A stretch of 64,000 nucleotides of DNA, taken from assembly GCA_023382655.1 (NCBI GenBank), contig JAHDWK010000002.1, forward strand, positions 62,001-126,000, written 5' to 3'. The notes beneath the pieces were generated by a model. The model searched no databases, had not been told where the DNA came from, and saw nothing but the letters and a program-made list of their open reading frames with translations. Shown here in pieces: positions 25,755 through 34,560 of the stretch. The position numbers and the translations under genes are program-made. The first letter of the stretch is position 1. The number at the start of each line of letters is the position of its first letter. Origin of the DNA: Anaerolineae bacterium (lineage in GTDB: Bacteria > Chloroflexota > Anaerolineae > Promineifilales > Promineifilaceae).

Positions 25755-25833
25755 GTTTCTATCCGTTGCTCCAATTGACGTACTCCACCACTCTCAGTAT
25801 GATTGGCTGAAACTGGCAGGTAGGTGATTGATA

Positions 25834-26139
25834 ATGGCAGAGATAACAATTACGGAAATTCTGGATGATTTGCGAGCGGCTGATGAGGTAACACGCCGCT
25901 TTGAACGGCGTTATTGGTTGAGTTCCGCCGACTTCTACGACCTCTACCAGCAAGGGCGGCTGGATAACGGTGAACACGCCGAAGATTTCGCCATGTGGGC
26001 TGGCTTTTACCAGATCAAACAAGATCGGGAAGCAGCTTTACAAGAATTATCCCACAGTCGCCTGACGCAGTTGCACAGGCAAAGCGGCGGCGCGTCCATC
26101 GCCATTGATCCTCTCGAACCAGTACTCACTGTTTCATAA
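25834..26139 (+). CDS. Putative antitoxin of a TumE-type pair
   Basis: A small 101-aa acidic, helix-rich protein. EILDDLRAADEVTRRFERRYWLSSADFYDLYQQG resembles small partner proteins encoded just upstream of DUF6516 proteins. I chose the ATG at 25834 over TTG at 25828 because AGGTAGG lies at proper distance. It ends 9 bases before the DUF6516-like gene, so the two should be co-translated. No DNA-binding HTH is obvious. The antitoxin role is inferred from operon position and size. Confidence 0.6.
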   Translation: MAEITITEILDDLRAADEVTRRFERRYWLSSADFYDLYQQGRLDNGEHAEDFAMWAGFYQIKQDREAALQELSHSRLTQLHRQSGGASIAIDPLEPVLTVS

Positions 26140-26148
26140 CCCAAACCC

Positions 26149-26571
26149 ATGCCCTTTCCCGCTCGGCACGAATATGAATCGCTCATTTATGGGGTAGTCG
26201 GTACTTACCCGGAAGTAACAGCTTCGACGCTTCGTTTGTACAGCACCAGTGCGTTAACGGCCGTCGTTGAAGGCGAGGTGGCATTCACAAACGGCCTGAA
26301 ACTTCGTGTCCTGGAGATCCTGGATTTTAAGAACGGCCGTATACAGAACTACAGCTATGCCGTGTATCGCGGTAATGATAAGATTCGCTGGTATGACCCT
26401 CAACCGCACCCCGAAAACCCGGCATTAGCGGGCACTTTTCCTCACCATTATCACGAAGACCCCGATATAAAACACAATCGCCAGCCAGCCAAAGGCGTCA
26501 GCTTTGGAATACCGAATCTGCCCATACTTATTGCCGATTGTCTTGATCTTGGCAAGAAAGGAGCAGGTTAA
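26149..26571 (+). CDS. DUF6516 / TumE-like putative toxin
   Basis: A 140-aa protein with the family pattern LRVLEILDFKNGRIQNYSYAVYRGNDKIRWYDPQPHP followed by GTFPHHYHEDPDIKHNRQPAKG. His-rich FPHHYHEDPDIKH is the recognisable signature of DUF6516, a family that includes the TumE toxin of TumE-TumA modules. The biochemical activity of this branch is not known to me. It follows a small putative antitoxin by 9 bases and overlaps, tail to tail, the end of the NACHT ATPase gene on the other strand by 4 bases. No Shine-Dalgarno is visible, which fits translational coupling. Confidence 0.6.
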   Translation: MPFPARHEYESLIYGVVGTYPEVTASTLRLYSTSALTAVVEGEVAFTNGLKLRVLEILDFKNGRIQNYSYAVYRGNDKIRWYDPQPHPENPALAGTFPHHYHEDPDIKHNRQPAKGVSFGIPNLPILIADCLDLGKKGAG

Positions 26572-28910
26572 TCGCTGCTTTGAGATGAATCGGGATGGAG
26601 CGCCGCAAAATATTCCAGCAGCGCGCGGTGGATGGAGACCCAACCACCACCTACCCGTCGCAGCAGGATGTGGGTCGTCATATCATCGAGCCAGGCAACC
26701 AGCGAGCGCGGCAAAACCCCTTGCCACACCAGTAAAAGCCGTAGGCTGACATGCTGTATAAGCGCCAACCCACCGAGGTAGAAAAACGCAAAAGGTAGTG
26801 CCAGGTATGCGAAAAAAAAGACGAACCTGATGCCCTGATTGCCCGCCCAACTATAGGCCAGCCACAAAAGCAAACCCAACGGGATTACCATCAGCAGTAC
26901 CACAGTGAGCGTATTTTTGAGCGTATTGCTCATCCCCTCGTTTGGTCGCAGTTTCTGGTCGATCTGCTGTTTTTGTAAACAAGAGTTGAGTAATGCCAGA
27001 AAACCGCCGACCAATGCGCCCAAGCCCAGCCCCATTATGCCAATACAACCTCCCCAAATGAAGCTGACAAACAATCCCATGATGGGCGGGAACTCTTGCT
27101 GGACAGTCAGGTTATAGACAAGGGCAACTATGGTGCCGAGGATTAAGAAAATGCCCAATCCAGATAGGACGCCATAAAGAATTCCTTTTCGTAACGCTCT
27201 GGCCAGCGTGCCGCGTGTGGGCCAGGAAAACACGATGCGCTCGATGTTTTCTATTTCCAGTTTGTAGGCGATGAGGCAGCCTATGAGCAGACTGTTCCAC
27301 CCTCTGAGCAATCCCAGAACCAACCACTCTGGCAGCGTGGCGGAATAGAAGGGGCGACTGAATTGGATCACGGCCGTAACCACCACCCCTAGGAGGGCAA
27401 ATGAAAACCAGCTCAAAAAACCACTGGCCACCACACGCAGTAAGTTGTTTTTTATTTTGGCGCTCATCCCCACACCGATAGCCACACTGAAACCAGCGGT
27501 CAGGCTGTAAAGGAGTCCGTTCAATAAACTGTTTCTAAAGATGGCGGTTTCCAGGGCATCAATCAGCCCCCAAAGCGCCCCGGCCATTGCCCCACAGATA
27601 AACGCCACCAGCAGCAGGTAGAGGAAAGATGCCGGCGAATTTAACCACGTTGGTTGCAGACGTTCAATATAGAAAGTGGTTTGGCCGTGCCTTTGTAGCC
27701 CATCGGCCACATTGGCCAGCCAGTGGCGGGCCTGTTCCTGGGTGTAGCGGCTATTGGGCGGCAACGGCCGTCGCCGGAACATCTCGTCCACATAAGTCGC
27801 AAACAAATAGTTGTATTTCATCTCCATCGAATCGAAAGTGTCCATTTGCTCGAGTGAGCGACCACCATACGCCAGCGTCATCATGCTGAGGAAAAGGGGG
27901 GTATGGGCTAATTCGTTCAGGTCGGCGTCCGTGGTGATGGCTTCACGCACGGCCGATAATGACGCCTCATCCTGGCTTAAATAAGTCTGAATCTGGCCGT
28001 CTGTGAGTGATTGCAGGCGCACGGCCGTACCCAGGTTCAGCTTCTCTTTCAACTTTTCGTAATCCCCCACCCGGCTGCACACCACCATCTCCGCCGGGTG
28101 TTCCGCTTTGAAGGTATTAATAGCGACCACACAGTCATCGCGTACATCCTCAGCCACTTCATCCAGGCCATCCAGCAGATACAGCCACAGGTTTTGACCA
28201 ATCCACTGCCGGGTGAGCTGCCGCGCCACCTGATACTGAATGAAAATTTCCTCCACCAACCACTCCGTTAGCGGTTTTTTCGCTTGCACCCATGAGGCCA
28301 GGTTGAGTACCACCGGGATAGGTTGGCTGGGGTCGTGCTGCGCTTCGGCAATGAGCGTTTCCGCTAATTGCAGCAGGGTAATCGTCTTGCCGCTGCCGGG
28401 GTCACCGAGGATGAGCAGGGCACGGCCGTAGGCCTCAAACACCTCTCGTACATCCTCCACCGGCATCCCTGATTGGCCGGGAGCGGTGAGGGTTTTGCGG
28501 GCAACGGCCGTTGGTTCATGGCTCAGGTTTAGCTCCAACGTGACCGCCTGCGCCAGCGACTGGTGTAAAAACCCCTCAATCCACGTTGCCTGGATGTTTT
28601 GCAAGACATTCAGGCGGTTACGCATATCACGGCCGGTGGGCACACTGGGCCGCTGCCAGTCAATGTGCGGCCGTTCCCGTTTCAGGAGAGCGAGTAGTTT
28701 AGGCAAACGGCCGTCGCTTTGCAGAAAGTGAATCAGCCAGCCACACTGCCCGGTGAGCGTCGTTTCCGGCGGTTCGTCCGGGTTCACACTCATCTCCAAA
28801 CACAAACCGCGAAACTCCGTCCGACTCAGAACCTGAGCCATTTGTCGGCTCAAAGGGCCAACATTTGGCTCTGCTTGTGTCTCCGTTTCAACTCTGCGCC
28901 ATCGTTTCAT
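26568..28910 (-). CDS. EAD-NACHT NTPase with C-terminal membrane domain
   Basis: A 780-aa NLR-like STAND NTPase. Residues 28-85 (RTEFRGLCLEMSVNPDE...LPKLLALLKRERPHIDW) match an effector-associated, death-fold-like domain (EAD). The NACHT module follows with Walker A GDPGSGKT (169-176), Walker B LYLLDGLDEV (243-252) and a VVCSR sensor strand. The C-terminal part, from about residue 425, has some eight hydrophobic helices, suggesting membrane anchoring. Bacterial NACHT proteins include antiphage defence factors. In EAD systems a partner with the matching EAD is often encoded elsewhere, and none is seen here. The defence role is inference. The upstream gap holds a family G palindrome. Confidence 0.85.
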   Translation of the reverse strand: MKRWRRVETETQAEPNVGPLSRQMAQVLSRTEFRGLCLEMSVNPDEPPETTLTGQCGWLIHFLQSDGRLPKLLALLKRERPHIDWQRPSVPTGRDMRNRLNVLQNIQATWIEGFLHQSLAQAVTLELNLSHEPTAVARKTLTAPGQSGMPVEDVREVFEAYGRALLILGDPGSGKTITLLQLAETLIAEAQHDPSQPIPVVLNLASWVQAKKPLTEWLVEEIFIQYQVARQLTRQWIGQNLWLYLLDGLDEVAEDVRDDCVVAINTFKAEHPAEMVVCSRVGDYEKLKEKLNLGTAVRLQSLTDGQIQTYLSQDEASLSAVREAITTDADLNELAHTPLFLSMMTLAYGGRSLEQMDTFDSMEMKYNYLFATYVDEMFRRRPLPPNSRYTQEQARHWLANVADGLQRHGQTTFYIERLQPTWLNSPASFLYLLLVAFICGAMAGALWGLIDALETAIFRNSLLNGLLYSLTAGFSVAIGVGMSAKIKNNLLRVVASGFLSWFSFALLGVVVTAVIQFSRPFYSATLPEWLVLGLLRGWNSLLIGCLIAYKLEIENIERIVFSWPTRGTLARALRKGILYGVLSGLGIFLILGTIVALVYNLTVQQEFPPIMGLFVSFIWGGCIGIMGLGLGALVGGFLALLNSCLQKQQIDQKLRPNEGMSNTLKNTLTVVLLMVIPLGLLLWLAYSWAGNQGIRFVFFFAYLALPFAFFYLGGLALIQHVSLRLLLVWQGVLPRSLVAWLDDMTTHILLRRVGGGWVSIHRALLEYFAALHPDSSQSSD

Positions 28911-28997
28911 GCTGATTGTTTGGATGATAGAGTGGTGACTTTAGCCACACTCCAGTTAAAAAAACGTGATCCTCGTTACCAGATTGTATCCCGCTAA

Positions 28998-29064
28998 GCA
29001 GTGTCAGGCACAGGGTAAAACCACCTGGTCAGGCAAATGCTTTCCGCCGTGTGCCTGACACTGC
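28998..29064. repeat. Palindromic element, family G copy 1
   Basis: GCAGTGTCAGGCAC pairs with GTGCCTGACACTGC across a longer interior. It lies in the 288-base divergent gap between the NACHT gene and the universal stress protein gene. A related palindrome is at 38265-38327. Confidence 0.8.
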
Positions 29065-29077
29065 TTCCTCTGGTATC

Positions 29078-29118
29078 GTGATGTTTTTCACAAATAAAGT
29101 GCCTTTTGTCACTACAGG
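29078..29118 (+). promoter_or_regulatory. Candidate shared regulatory motif upstream of the universal stress protein gene
   Basis: CGTGATGTTTTTCAC, containing a GTGA/TCAC dyad, is followed by TTTGTCACTACAGG (29105-29118). The 14-base part is identical to 20890-20903 upstream of the PFOR gene. It could be a CRP/FNR-type operator or common promoter. The distance to the ATG is about 80 bases. Confidence 0.45.
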
Positions 29119-29198
29119 CGGCGCTTCCCATTCGGCATACTACGCTGTAGGGAAAGATGTGAGCAAAATTTGTTTGCCCTTGCCCTATGGAGGTAGTT

Positions 29199-30125
29199 AT
29201 GTTCAAGAAAATTTTAGTCCCCCTGGATAGTTCCGATCTGGCGGAATATGCCTTATCGCCGGCCATCCAACTGGCCGAACGCTTTGAGGCCGAATTGGTG
29301 CTGCTGCATGTGCTGGAACACCATGCCGTTTTTATCCCCGAAGGGCCAGACGTGATGAGCCACAATCTGTATGTGCCGGAAACGGCTTTCAGCCGGGAAG
29401 AGCTGGCGGCGCGAGAATATCTGGTGGGCATCAACCACAAAATTGGGGCAGGGCAGCCCAATTTTAACTGCTATACCCGCCTGGAAGACGGCGACCCGGC
29501 CAGTCGTATTCTGGACACGGCCGTTGAAGAAAAAGCCGATCTCATTGTCATGTCCACACACGGCTACTCTGGCGTCACCCGTTGGGTCTTGGGCAGCGTC
29601 GCCGAAAAGGTGATGCGCCATGCCCCCTGCCCTGTGCTGGTCATCCGCAGTCAGCCCCCCATCCGTCAGGTGCTCATTACGCTGGATGGTTCGGCGCTGG
29701 CGGAAGCCAGCCTGCCGGGTGGGCTGGCGGTAGCCCAGGCCCTCGGTGCGGACGTGACTTTGCTGCGGGTGGATGACACTTCTGATGAGATTGATCCCAA
29801 AGAAGTGGTGGAATTGAACCGGAACGAACCAGGCTTGGGTGAACGGTACCAGGAGTCGCTTTACCACGACGCAGAGGAGTATCTGGCGCGTATTCAGCAA
29901 CGGTATCGCCGGGATGATCTGGTGGTAGACACGGCCGTGCGCTACGGCAAACCCGCGCCCACCATCCTGAATTACGTAGAAACTCACCAGGTAGATTTGA
30001 TTGTTATGTCTACACACGGCCGTACTGGTCTGGCGCGCTGGCGATATGGCAGCATCACCGAAAAAGTGCTGCGCAGTGCCGACTGCGCCATGCTCATTAG
30101 CCGCCCTGATTTTGGTAATCAGTAA
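29199..30125 (+). CDS. Tandem universal stress protein (two UspA domains)
   Basis: A cytosolic stress protein with two ATP-binding Usp domains, 308 aa from the preferred start. GGAGGT at 29189-29194 points to the ATG at 29199 (MFKKILVPLD) rather than 29187. Domain 1 ends with MSTHGYSGVTRWVLGSVAEKVMRHAPCPVLV and domain 2 with MSTHGRTGLARWRYGSITEKV, both carrying the G-x2-G...GS ATP loop. It lies 71 bases upstream of formate dehydrogenase, separated by an ATCGGTTATCGG palindrome that supplies its stop codon. A motif shared with the PFOR upstream region suggests common redox or anaerobic control. Confidence 0.93.
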   Translation: MFKKILVPLDSSDLAEYALSPAIQLAERFEAELVLLHVLEHHAVFIPEGPDVMSHNLYVPETAFSREELAAREYLVGINHKIGAGQPNFNCYTRLEDGDPASRILDTAVEEKADLIVMSTHGYSGVTRWVLGSVAEKVMRHAPCPVLVIRSQPPIRQVLITLDGSALAEASLPGGLAVAQALGADVTLLRVDDTSDEIDPKEVVELNRNEPGLGERYQESLYHDAEEYLARIQQRYRRDDLVVDTAVRYGKPAPTILNYVETHQVDLIVMSTHGRTGLARWRYGSITEKVLRSADCAMLISRPDFGNQ

Positions 30126-30182
30126 TCGGTTATCGGTTATCGGTAAAGAGCAACCGATTACCGTTTACCGATAACCGATTAC
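30122..30182. repeat. Palindromic micro-repeat element, family A-like variant
   Basis: GTAATCGGTTATCGGTTATCGG inverts, imperfectly, into CCGATTACCGTTTACCGATAACC. It begins at the TAA stop of the universal stress protein gene and ends just before the formate dehydrogenase Shine-Dalgarno (TGGAG). Confidence 0.8.
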
Positions 30183-30196
30183 CTCTTGGAGAAGCC

Positions 30197-32404
30197 ATGA
30201 TTACACCCGACCGCACCGTCCCCACCACCTGCCCCTACTGCGGGGTAGGTTGCCAGATTGATCTGCACATCAAAAATGAGATGGTGTATCGTGTAGACGG
30301 CCGTTTCGACAACGATGTCAACAACGGCAAACTGTGCGTCAAAGGCCGCTTTGGCTACGACTTCATCCACGCCCCGGATAGGCTGACAAGCCCATTCATA
30401 AAAAATGACAAGGTGACGCCGATTGCAGCAATCGGAGGGTGGCAAGGTGACAAGGTGACAGAAGACCGTTCCCTCACCGTGTCACCCCCTCACCCTGTCA
30501 CCTTGTCAGGTTTCAACCCCACCTCCTGGGAGAATGCCCTGGACACCGTCGCCACCCGGCTACGGGAAACCCGCGAAAAGTACGGGCCGGACAGCATTGC
30601 CATTTTGACTTCGGCCAAATGCACCAATGAAGAAAATTATCTGCTGCAAAAATTCGCCCGCGCGGTGATCGGCACGAACAACGTGGATCACTGCGCCCGG
30701 CTCTGACACAGCAGCAGCGTGGCCGGTCTGGCCACCACACTCGGTTCAGGCGCGATGACCAATTCCATCCGCGATATAACGCAGGCCGATGTCTTGCTGG
30801 TGACGGGTTCCAACACCACCGAAGCCCACCCAGTATTGGCGCTGCAAATGAAAAAAGCCGTGCGGCAGCATGGGGCTAAACTCCTGCTCATTGATCCCCG
30901 TGAAATTGAACTGGCCGACTTTGCCTACCTGCACCTCCGCCATAAGCCGGGCACGGATGTAGCGTTATTCAATGCCATGGCCCATGCCATCATCGCCCAC
31001 GGTTGGATCAATGAGCAGTTTATTACCGAACGCACCGAAGGGTTTGCTGCCCTCAAAGAAGCATTAGCCGATTGGCCGCCGGAACGGGCTGCCGTCATTA
31101 CCGGCGTGCGGGCGCGGGATATTGTGGCCGCCGCCCAACTGTATGCCCAGGCCACCAATGGCGCCATCTTCTGGGCCATGGGCATCACGCAGCATACCAG
31201 CGGCACAGACAATGTGAAGGCCCTGTCCAACCTGGCGCTGCTTACCGGGCATGTTGGTCGGCCAGGCACCGGCTTAAACCCTTTGCGCGGCCAGAACAAT
31301 GTGCAGGGGGCGTGTGATATGGGCGGCCTGGTGAATGTGTACCCTGGCTATCAGCCCGTCACCAGTGAAGACGTGCGGCGTAAATTTGCTGCCGGGTGGG
31401 ATGTGCCTTATGAATCGCTCAGCCCCACTGTGGGATTGACGGTGACGGAGGTAATGAATGGGGTGTTGGACGGCCGTGTCCACGCCATCTACATCATGGG
31501 TGAAAACCCGATGCTCTCTGACCCCAATCTCAGCCACGTGGAAGAGGCGCTGCGGGCCGTAGATTTTTTGGTGGTACAAGACATTTTCCCGAATGAAACG
31601 GCCGAACTTGCCGATGTCATCTTGCCTGCTGCCAGTTTTGCCGAAAAGGGCGGCACCTTCACCAGCACCGAGCGGCGGGTGCAAATGGTACGCACGGCCT
31701 TCGACCCGCCTGGCGAGGCGCGCCAGGACTGGCAGATCATTATCGAACTGGCGAACCGGTTAGGACACAACTGGCAGTATGGCAGCCCGGCCGAAATTTT
31801 TACAGAAATGGCAGTGTTAACGCCGCAATATGCCGGTATGAGCCACGTGCGGCTGGAACAGGATGGCCTGCAATGGCCTTGCCCCACGCCAGACCATCCG
31901 GGCACACCGGTCTTGCATACGAGCCAATTCACGCGCGGCTTGGGCCTCTTCTGCCCCGTCGCCTACCGCCCACCCGCCGAAGAAACGGATGAGGAATACC
32001 CATTCATCCTTTCTACCGGGCGCATCCTGTTCCACTGGCACGGCGGCACGATGTCCCGCCGGTCGCCGGGGCTGGAAGCCATCGCTCCGGAAGCCGAGGT
32101 GGAAATCAACCCAGTGGATGCTGCCCAACTAAACATTGCTAATGGTGATTGGGTTTGTGTGGCCTCACGGCGCGGCGAGGTATTGGCTGCCGCTAAAGTG
32201 ACCCGCCGCTCCCCTCAGGGAACGGTGTTTATGACCTTCCATTATGCGGAAGCGGCCGTGAACCTGCTCACGATTGATGCCGTAGACCCCACCGCCAAAA
32301 TTCCTGAATATAAGGTCTGCGCGGTGAAACTTAACAAGACACCGTTTGTAGTAGCCGCTTCAGCGGCGTCAAGCGGCGATAAATCGCTTACTACAAACAA
32401 TTAA
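30197..32404 (+). CDS. fdhF: Formate dehydrogenase, selenocysteine-containing (FdhF/FdhA type)
   Basis: Molybdo- or tungstopterin enzyme oxidising formate to CO2. The 735-residue frame contains an in-frame TGA at 30704-30706 (residue 170). It falls exactly where FdhF-type enzymes have selenocysteine: VDHCARL-U-HSSSVAGL. A SECIS-like hairpin follows at the same distance as in E. coli fdhF. The N-terminal 4Fe-4S cluster ligands are C12, C15, C19 and C47, with the conserved Lys49. A palindromic, in-frame insertion near residues 71-104 explains the slightly large numbering. The last residues and stop come from a family F repeat. TGGAG precedes the ATG. A formate channel gene follows. Confidence 0.93.
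30407..30509 (+). repeat. Palindromic insertion inside the formate dehydrogenase gene, in frame
   Basis: TGACAAGGTGACAG at 30448-30461 is the perfect inverse of CTGTCACCTTGTCA at 30495-30508. Further GACAAGGTGAC and CCCTCACC micro-repeats flank it. It encodes about 34 non-conserved residues between APDRLTSPFIKN and FNPTSWENAL, which are adjacent in typical family members. Confidence 0.8.
30704..30735 (+). promoter_or_regulatory. UGA selenocysteine codon and SECIS element
   Basis: After the TGA (30704-30706), GTGGCC (30719-30724) and GGCCAC (30730-30735) pair around the apical loop GGTCT (30725-30729). The loop begins 18 bases after the UGA, and E. coli fdhF has the same GGUCU loop at the same distance. 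This should bind SelB and recode UGA as selenocysteine. Confidence 0.92.
32344..32398. repeat. Palindromic element, family F copy 2, overlapping the fdhF 3' end
   Basis: GTTTGTAGTAGCCGCTTCAG...TCGCTTACTACAAAC, a close copy of 1580-1634 with better-matched ends. It is translated as the last residues of formate dehydrogenase (FVVAASAASSGDKSLTTN), and the TAA stop follows immediately. Confidence 0.85.
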
Positions 32405-32419
32405 AACGGAGAAACAAAA

Positions 32420-33343
32420 ATGCCAGAAGCACAACAAAACATTAGTTTTTCATTCGATTCCTTGTTACCACCGGAAATGGCGCAAAAAGCCGAAAATGCC
32501 GGGGTGGCTAAAGCCAACCTGGGTAAATGGCGCATGTTGGCGCTGTCTGTATTGGCGGGTGCGTTTATTGCACTGGGGGCCATGTTTGCCACCACGGCCA
32601 CTACCGGCGCGGCCGGGAACATGGCGTTTGGCGTGGCTAAAGTGTTAGGCGGATTAGTCTTTAGCCTGGGGCTTATTCTGGTGGTCATTGCCGGGGCGGA
32701 ACTGTTTACCGGTAATAATCTGATTGTGATGGCCTGGGCCAGCCACAAGGTGAGTACGAGGAAACTCCTGTACAACTGGGGCATAGTGTATGTGGGGAAC
32801 TTTATTGGGGCGATGGTCACGGCCGTGTTCGTTTTCCTGAGCCACCAATACATGAGCGCCAACGGCGCGTTGGGCGTGAATGCCCTGACCATTGCCAATA
32901 ACAAATCCGGGCTGGAATTTTTCCCGGCTTTTGTGTTGGGTGTGTTGTGTAATGCCCTGGTTTGCCTGGCAGTGTGGCTGTGCATGAGCGCCCGCACCAC
33001 CACCGACAAAATCCTGGCCATCATCTTCCCTATCACTGCCTTTGTGGCCGCCGGTTTTGAACACAGCATCGCCAATATGTATTTCATCCCCATGGGCTTG
33101 TTCATCAAGCAGTTTGCGCCGCCCTCCTTTTGGAGCGCAGCGGGTGTATCTGCCGCCGACTACGCCAACCTGACGTGGGGCAACTTCCTTTTCGCCAATC
33201 TGCTGCCGGTGACGTTGGGTAATATTGTGGGTGGGGCGGTGATGGTGGGGTTGGTCTACTGGTTTATTTACCTGCGGCCGGCCGGACACCTGCTGCCGCG
33301 GCGCCCCCATTCGGATAAAGAGCATCAGGTGAAACAGGCTTAA
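32420..33343 (+). CDS. Formate/nitrite transporter family channel (FocA-like)
   Basis: Integral membrane channel for formate or a related small anion, 307 aa with six hydrophobic segments, as usual for FNT pentamers. Landmarks are the N-terminal SLLPPEMAQKAENAGVAKA amphipathic region, AGAELFTGNN after helix 2, and the GFEHSIANMYFIPMGLF segment, which carries the central His of the pore. CGGAG precedes the ATG. It follows formate dehydrogenase by 15 bases, so formate import or export is the natural substrate choice. Nitrite or hydrosulfide are formal alternatives. A strong terminator lies downstream. Confidence 0.93.
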   Translation: MPEAQQNISFSFDSLLPPEMAQKAENAGVAKANLGKWRMLALSVLAGAFIALGAMFATTATTGAAGNMAFGVAKVLGGLVFSLGLILVVIAGAELFTGNNLIVMAWASHKVSTRKLLYNWGIVYVGNFIGAMVTAVFVFLSHQYMSANGALGVNALTIANNKSGLEFFPAFVLGVLCNALVCLAVWLCMSARTTTDKILAIIFPITAFVAAGFEHSIANMYFIPMGLFIKQFAPPSFWSAAGVSAADYANLTWGNFLFANLLPVTLGNIVGGAVMVGLVYWFIYLRPAGHLLPRRPHSDKEHQVKQA

Positions 33344-33409
33344 CTCGTTGGTAAAAAGAGTAAAGGTCTTGCCGAAGCCTTTATCTCTTTGAACTGCCTC
33401 CTCCTTAGA

Positions 33410-33444
33410 AAAAGCGCCTGGCACGTCAACTGCCAGGCGCTTTT
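33410..33444. terminator. Bidirectional intrinsic terminator between the formate channel and SDR genes
   Basis: AAAAGCGCCTGGCA (33410-33423) pairs with TGCCAGGCGCTTTT (33431-33444) across CGTCAAC. A- and T-runs on either side serve both converging genes. A weaker imperfect hairpin precedes it near 33355-33390. Confidence 0.92.
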
Positions 33445-33566
33445 CTTGATCCTGCTTCATAAAGAACCACCGTTAGCTCTGGTTTTGTCACATTTGCTCA
33501 AAACGATGCAACTGGTTTGGCATATGCAGATGGTTCTCGCTCTCCTCAACAAGGTGGTTGACGGGA

Positions 33567-34430
33567 TTATATCCCTGTCAATTCCGCGCTGATTGCCCAT
33601 AATCGTTGGGCTAACGCTTCGTCGTAGGCCACGGCCGTGGCCCGCTCCTCTCGCTCATTCCGAAAATACCGCCCCGTCACCCCTGCCACCTCCGGCGCTG
33701 TTGCCAGATAAAGCGAGGTCCGTGCCCCTTCTGCCCAACTAAGACCCGGCCGTGACACACTCCGGGGCAGCCCGGAATAGTCACGCCCCAGGTTGGTATC
33801 CACCACACCGGGATGCAGGCAGTTGGCGGTAACGGCCGGTGCAACACCGGTCGGTGCTGCACCGGCGCTGCCCGCCAGTCGCCGCGCCAGTTCAAAGGTA
33901 AACAGCACATTCATCAATTTGGTATTGGCATACACCTGTGTTGGCCGGTAGCCACGTTCTGATTGTAAGTCGGCAAAATCCACCACGCCGCCCGTATGCA
34001 CCTGCGACGAGACGTTGATAATGCGCGCCAGGGCGCTGGCCTTCAGCACATCCAGCAGCAAATCAGTCAGCAGAAAATAGGCCAGATGGTTGACGACAAA
34101 CTGACGTTCAAACCCATCGGCCGTCACCTCGCGCTGCCGGGGGATCACGCTGGCATTGTTGATCAGCACATGCAGCGCCTCATGTCGTGTTTGAAACTCG
34201 GCGGCGGCCTGGCGGATGGAAACCAGCGAGGCCAGGTCGCACAGCAGCAGTTCCACCTGAGGGTTGCTGGTAGATTGTTGCACGTCGCGTACGGCCGTTG
34301 CCCCCTTTGTCTCATCCCGGCACAACATCACCACCGTCGCGCCACGTTCTGCCAGGCCAACGGCCGTGGCATACCCAATCCCCGTATTCGCGCCCGTCAC
34401 CAAACAGACTTTTCCATTCATCATTTCCAT
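33567..34430 (-). CDS. Short-chain dehydrogenase/reductase (retinol dehydrogenase-like)
   Basis: An NAD(P)-dependent oxidoreductase of 287 aa. The Rossmann motif TGANTGIG sits near the N-terminus. LCDLASL is followed by the NNAS motif. The catalytic Ser is in INVSSQVH, and the catalytic Tyr/Lys pair is in YANTKLMN. This matches the retinol dehydrogenase-like SDR subfamily, whose real substrates in bacteria are mostly unknown. The start may be either of two close Met codons (34430 or 34424). It is transcribed away from the glycine riboswitch region and converges on the formate channel. No link to either neighbour is evident. Confidence 0.9.
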   Translation of the reverse strand: MEMMNGKVCLVTGANTGIGYATAVGLAERGATVVMLCRDETKGATAVRDVQQSTSNPQVELLLCDLASLVSIRQAAAEFQTRHEALHVLINNASVIPRQREVTADGFERQFVVNHLAYFLLTDLLLDVLKASALARIINVSSQVHTGGVVDFADLQSERGYRPTQVYANTKLMNVLFTFELARRLAGSAGAAPTGVAPAVTANCLHPGVVDTNLGRDYSGLPRSVSRPGLSWAEGARTSLYLATAPEVAGVTGRYFRNEREERATAVAYDEALAQRLWAISAELTGI

Positions 34431-34560
34431 TCTCCAACCTTTGCACTTTCCCCCCGCTCCGGTACAATGTGCCTAATCTTATCAACGTATACCAACGTAT
34501 ACCATCCAAGCAATTTGAAAACTACATACAACAAACGGCCGTGTGGGAGAGTACCTTTCT

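Noticed and set aside
30197..30706. Separate short formate dehydrogenase fragment ending at a stop codon, that is, a pseudogene
   Set aside because: The TGA is exactly at the selenocysteine site, the frame continues without shift and a SECIS hairpin follows. I annotate one selenoprotein gene.
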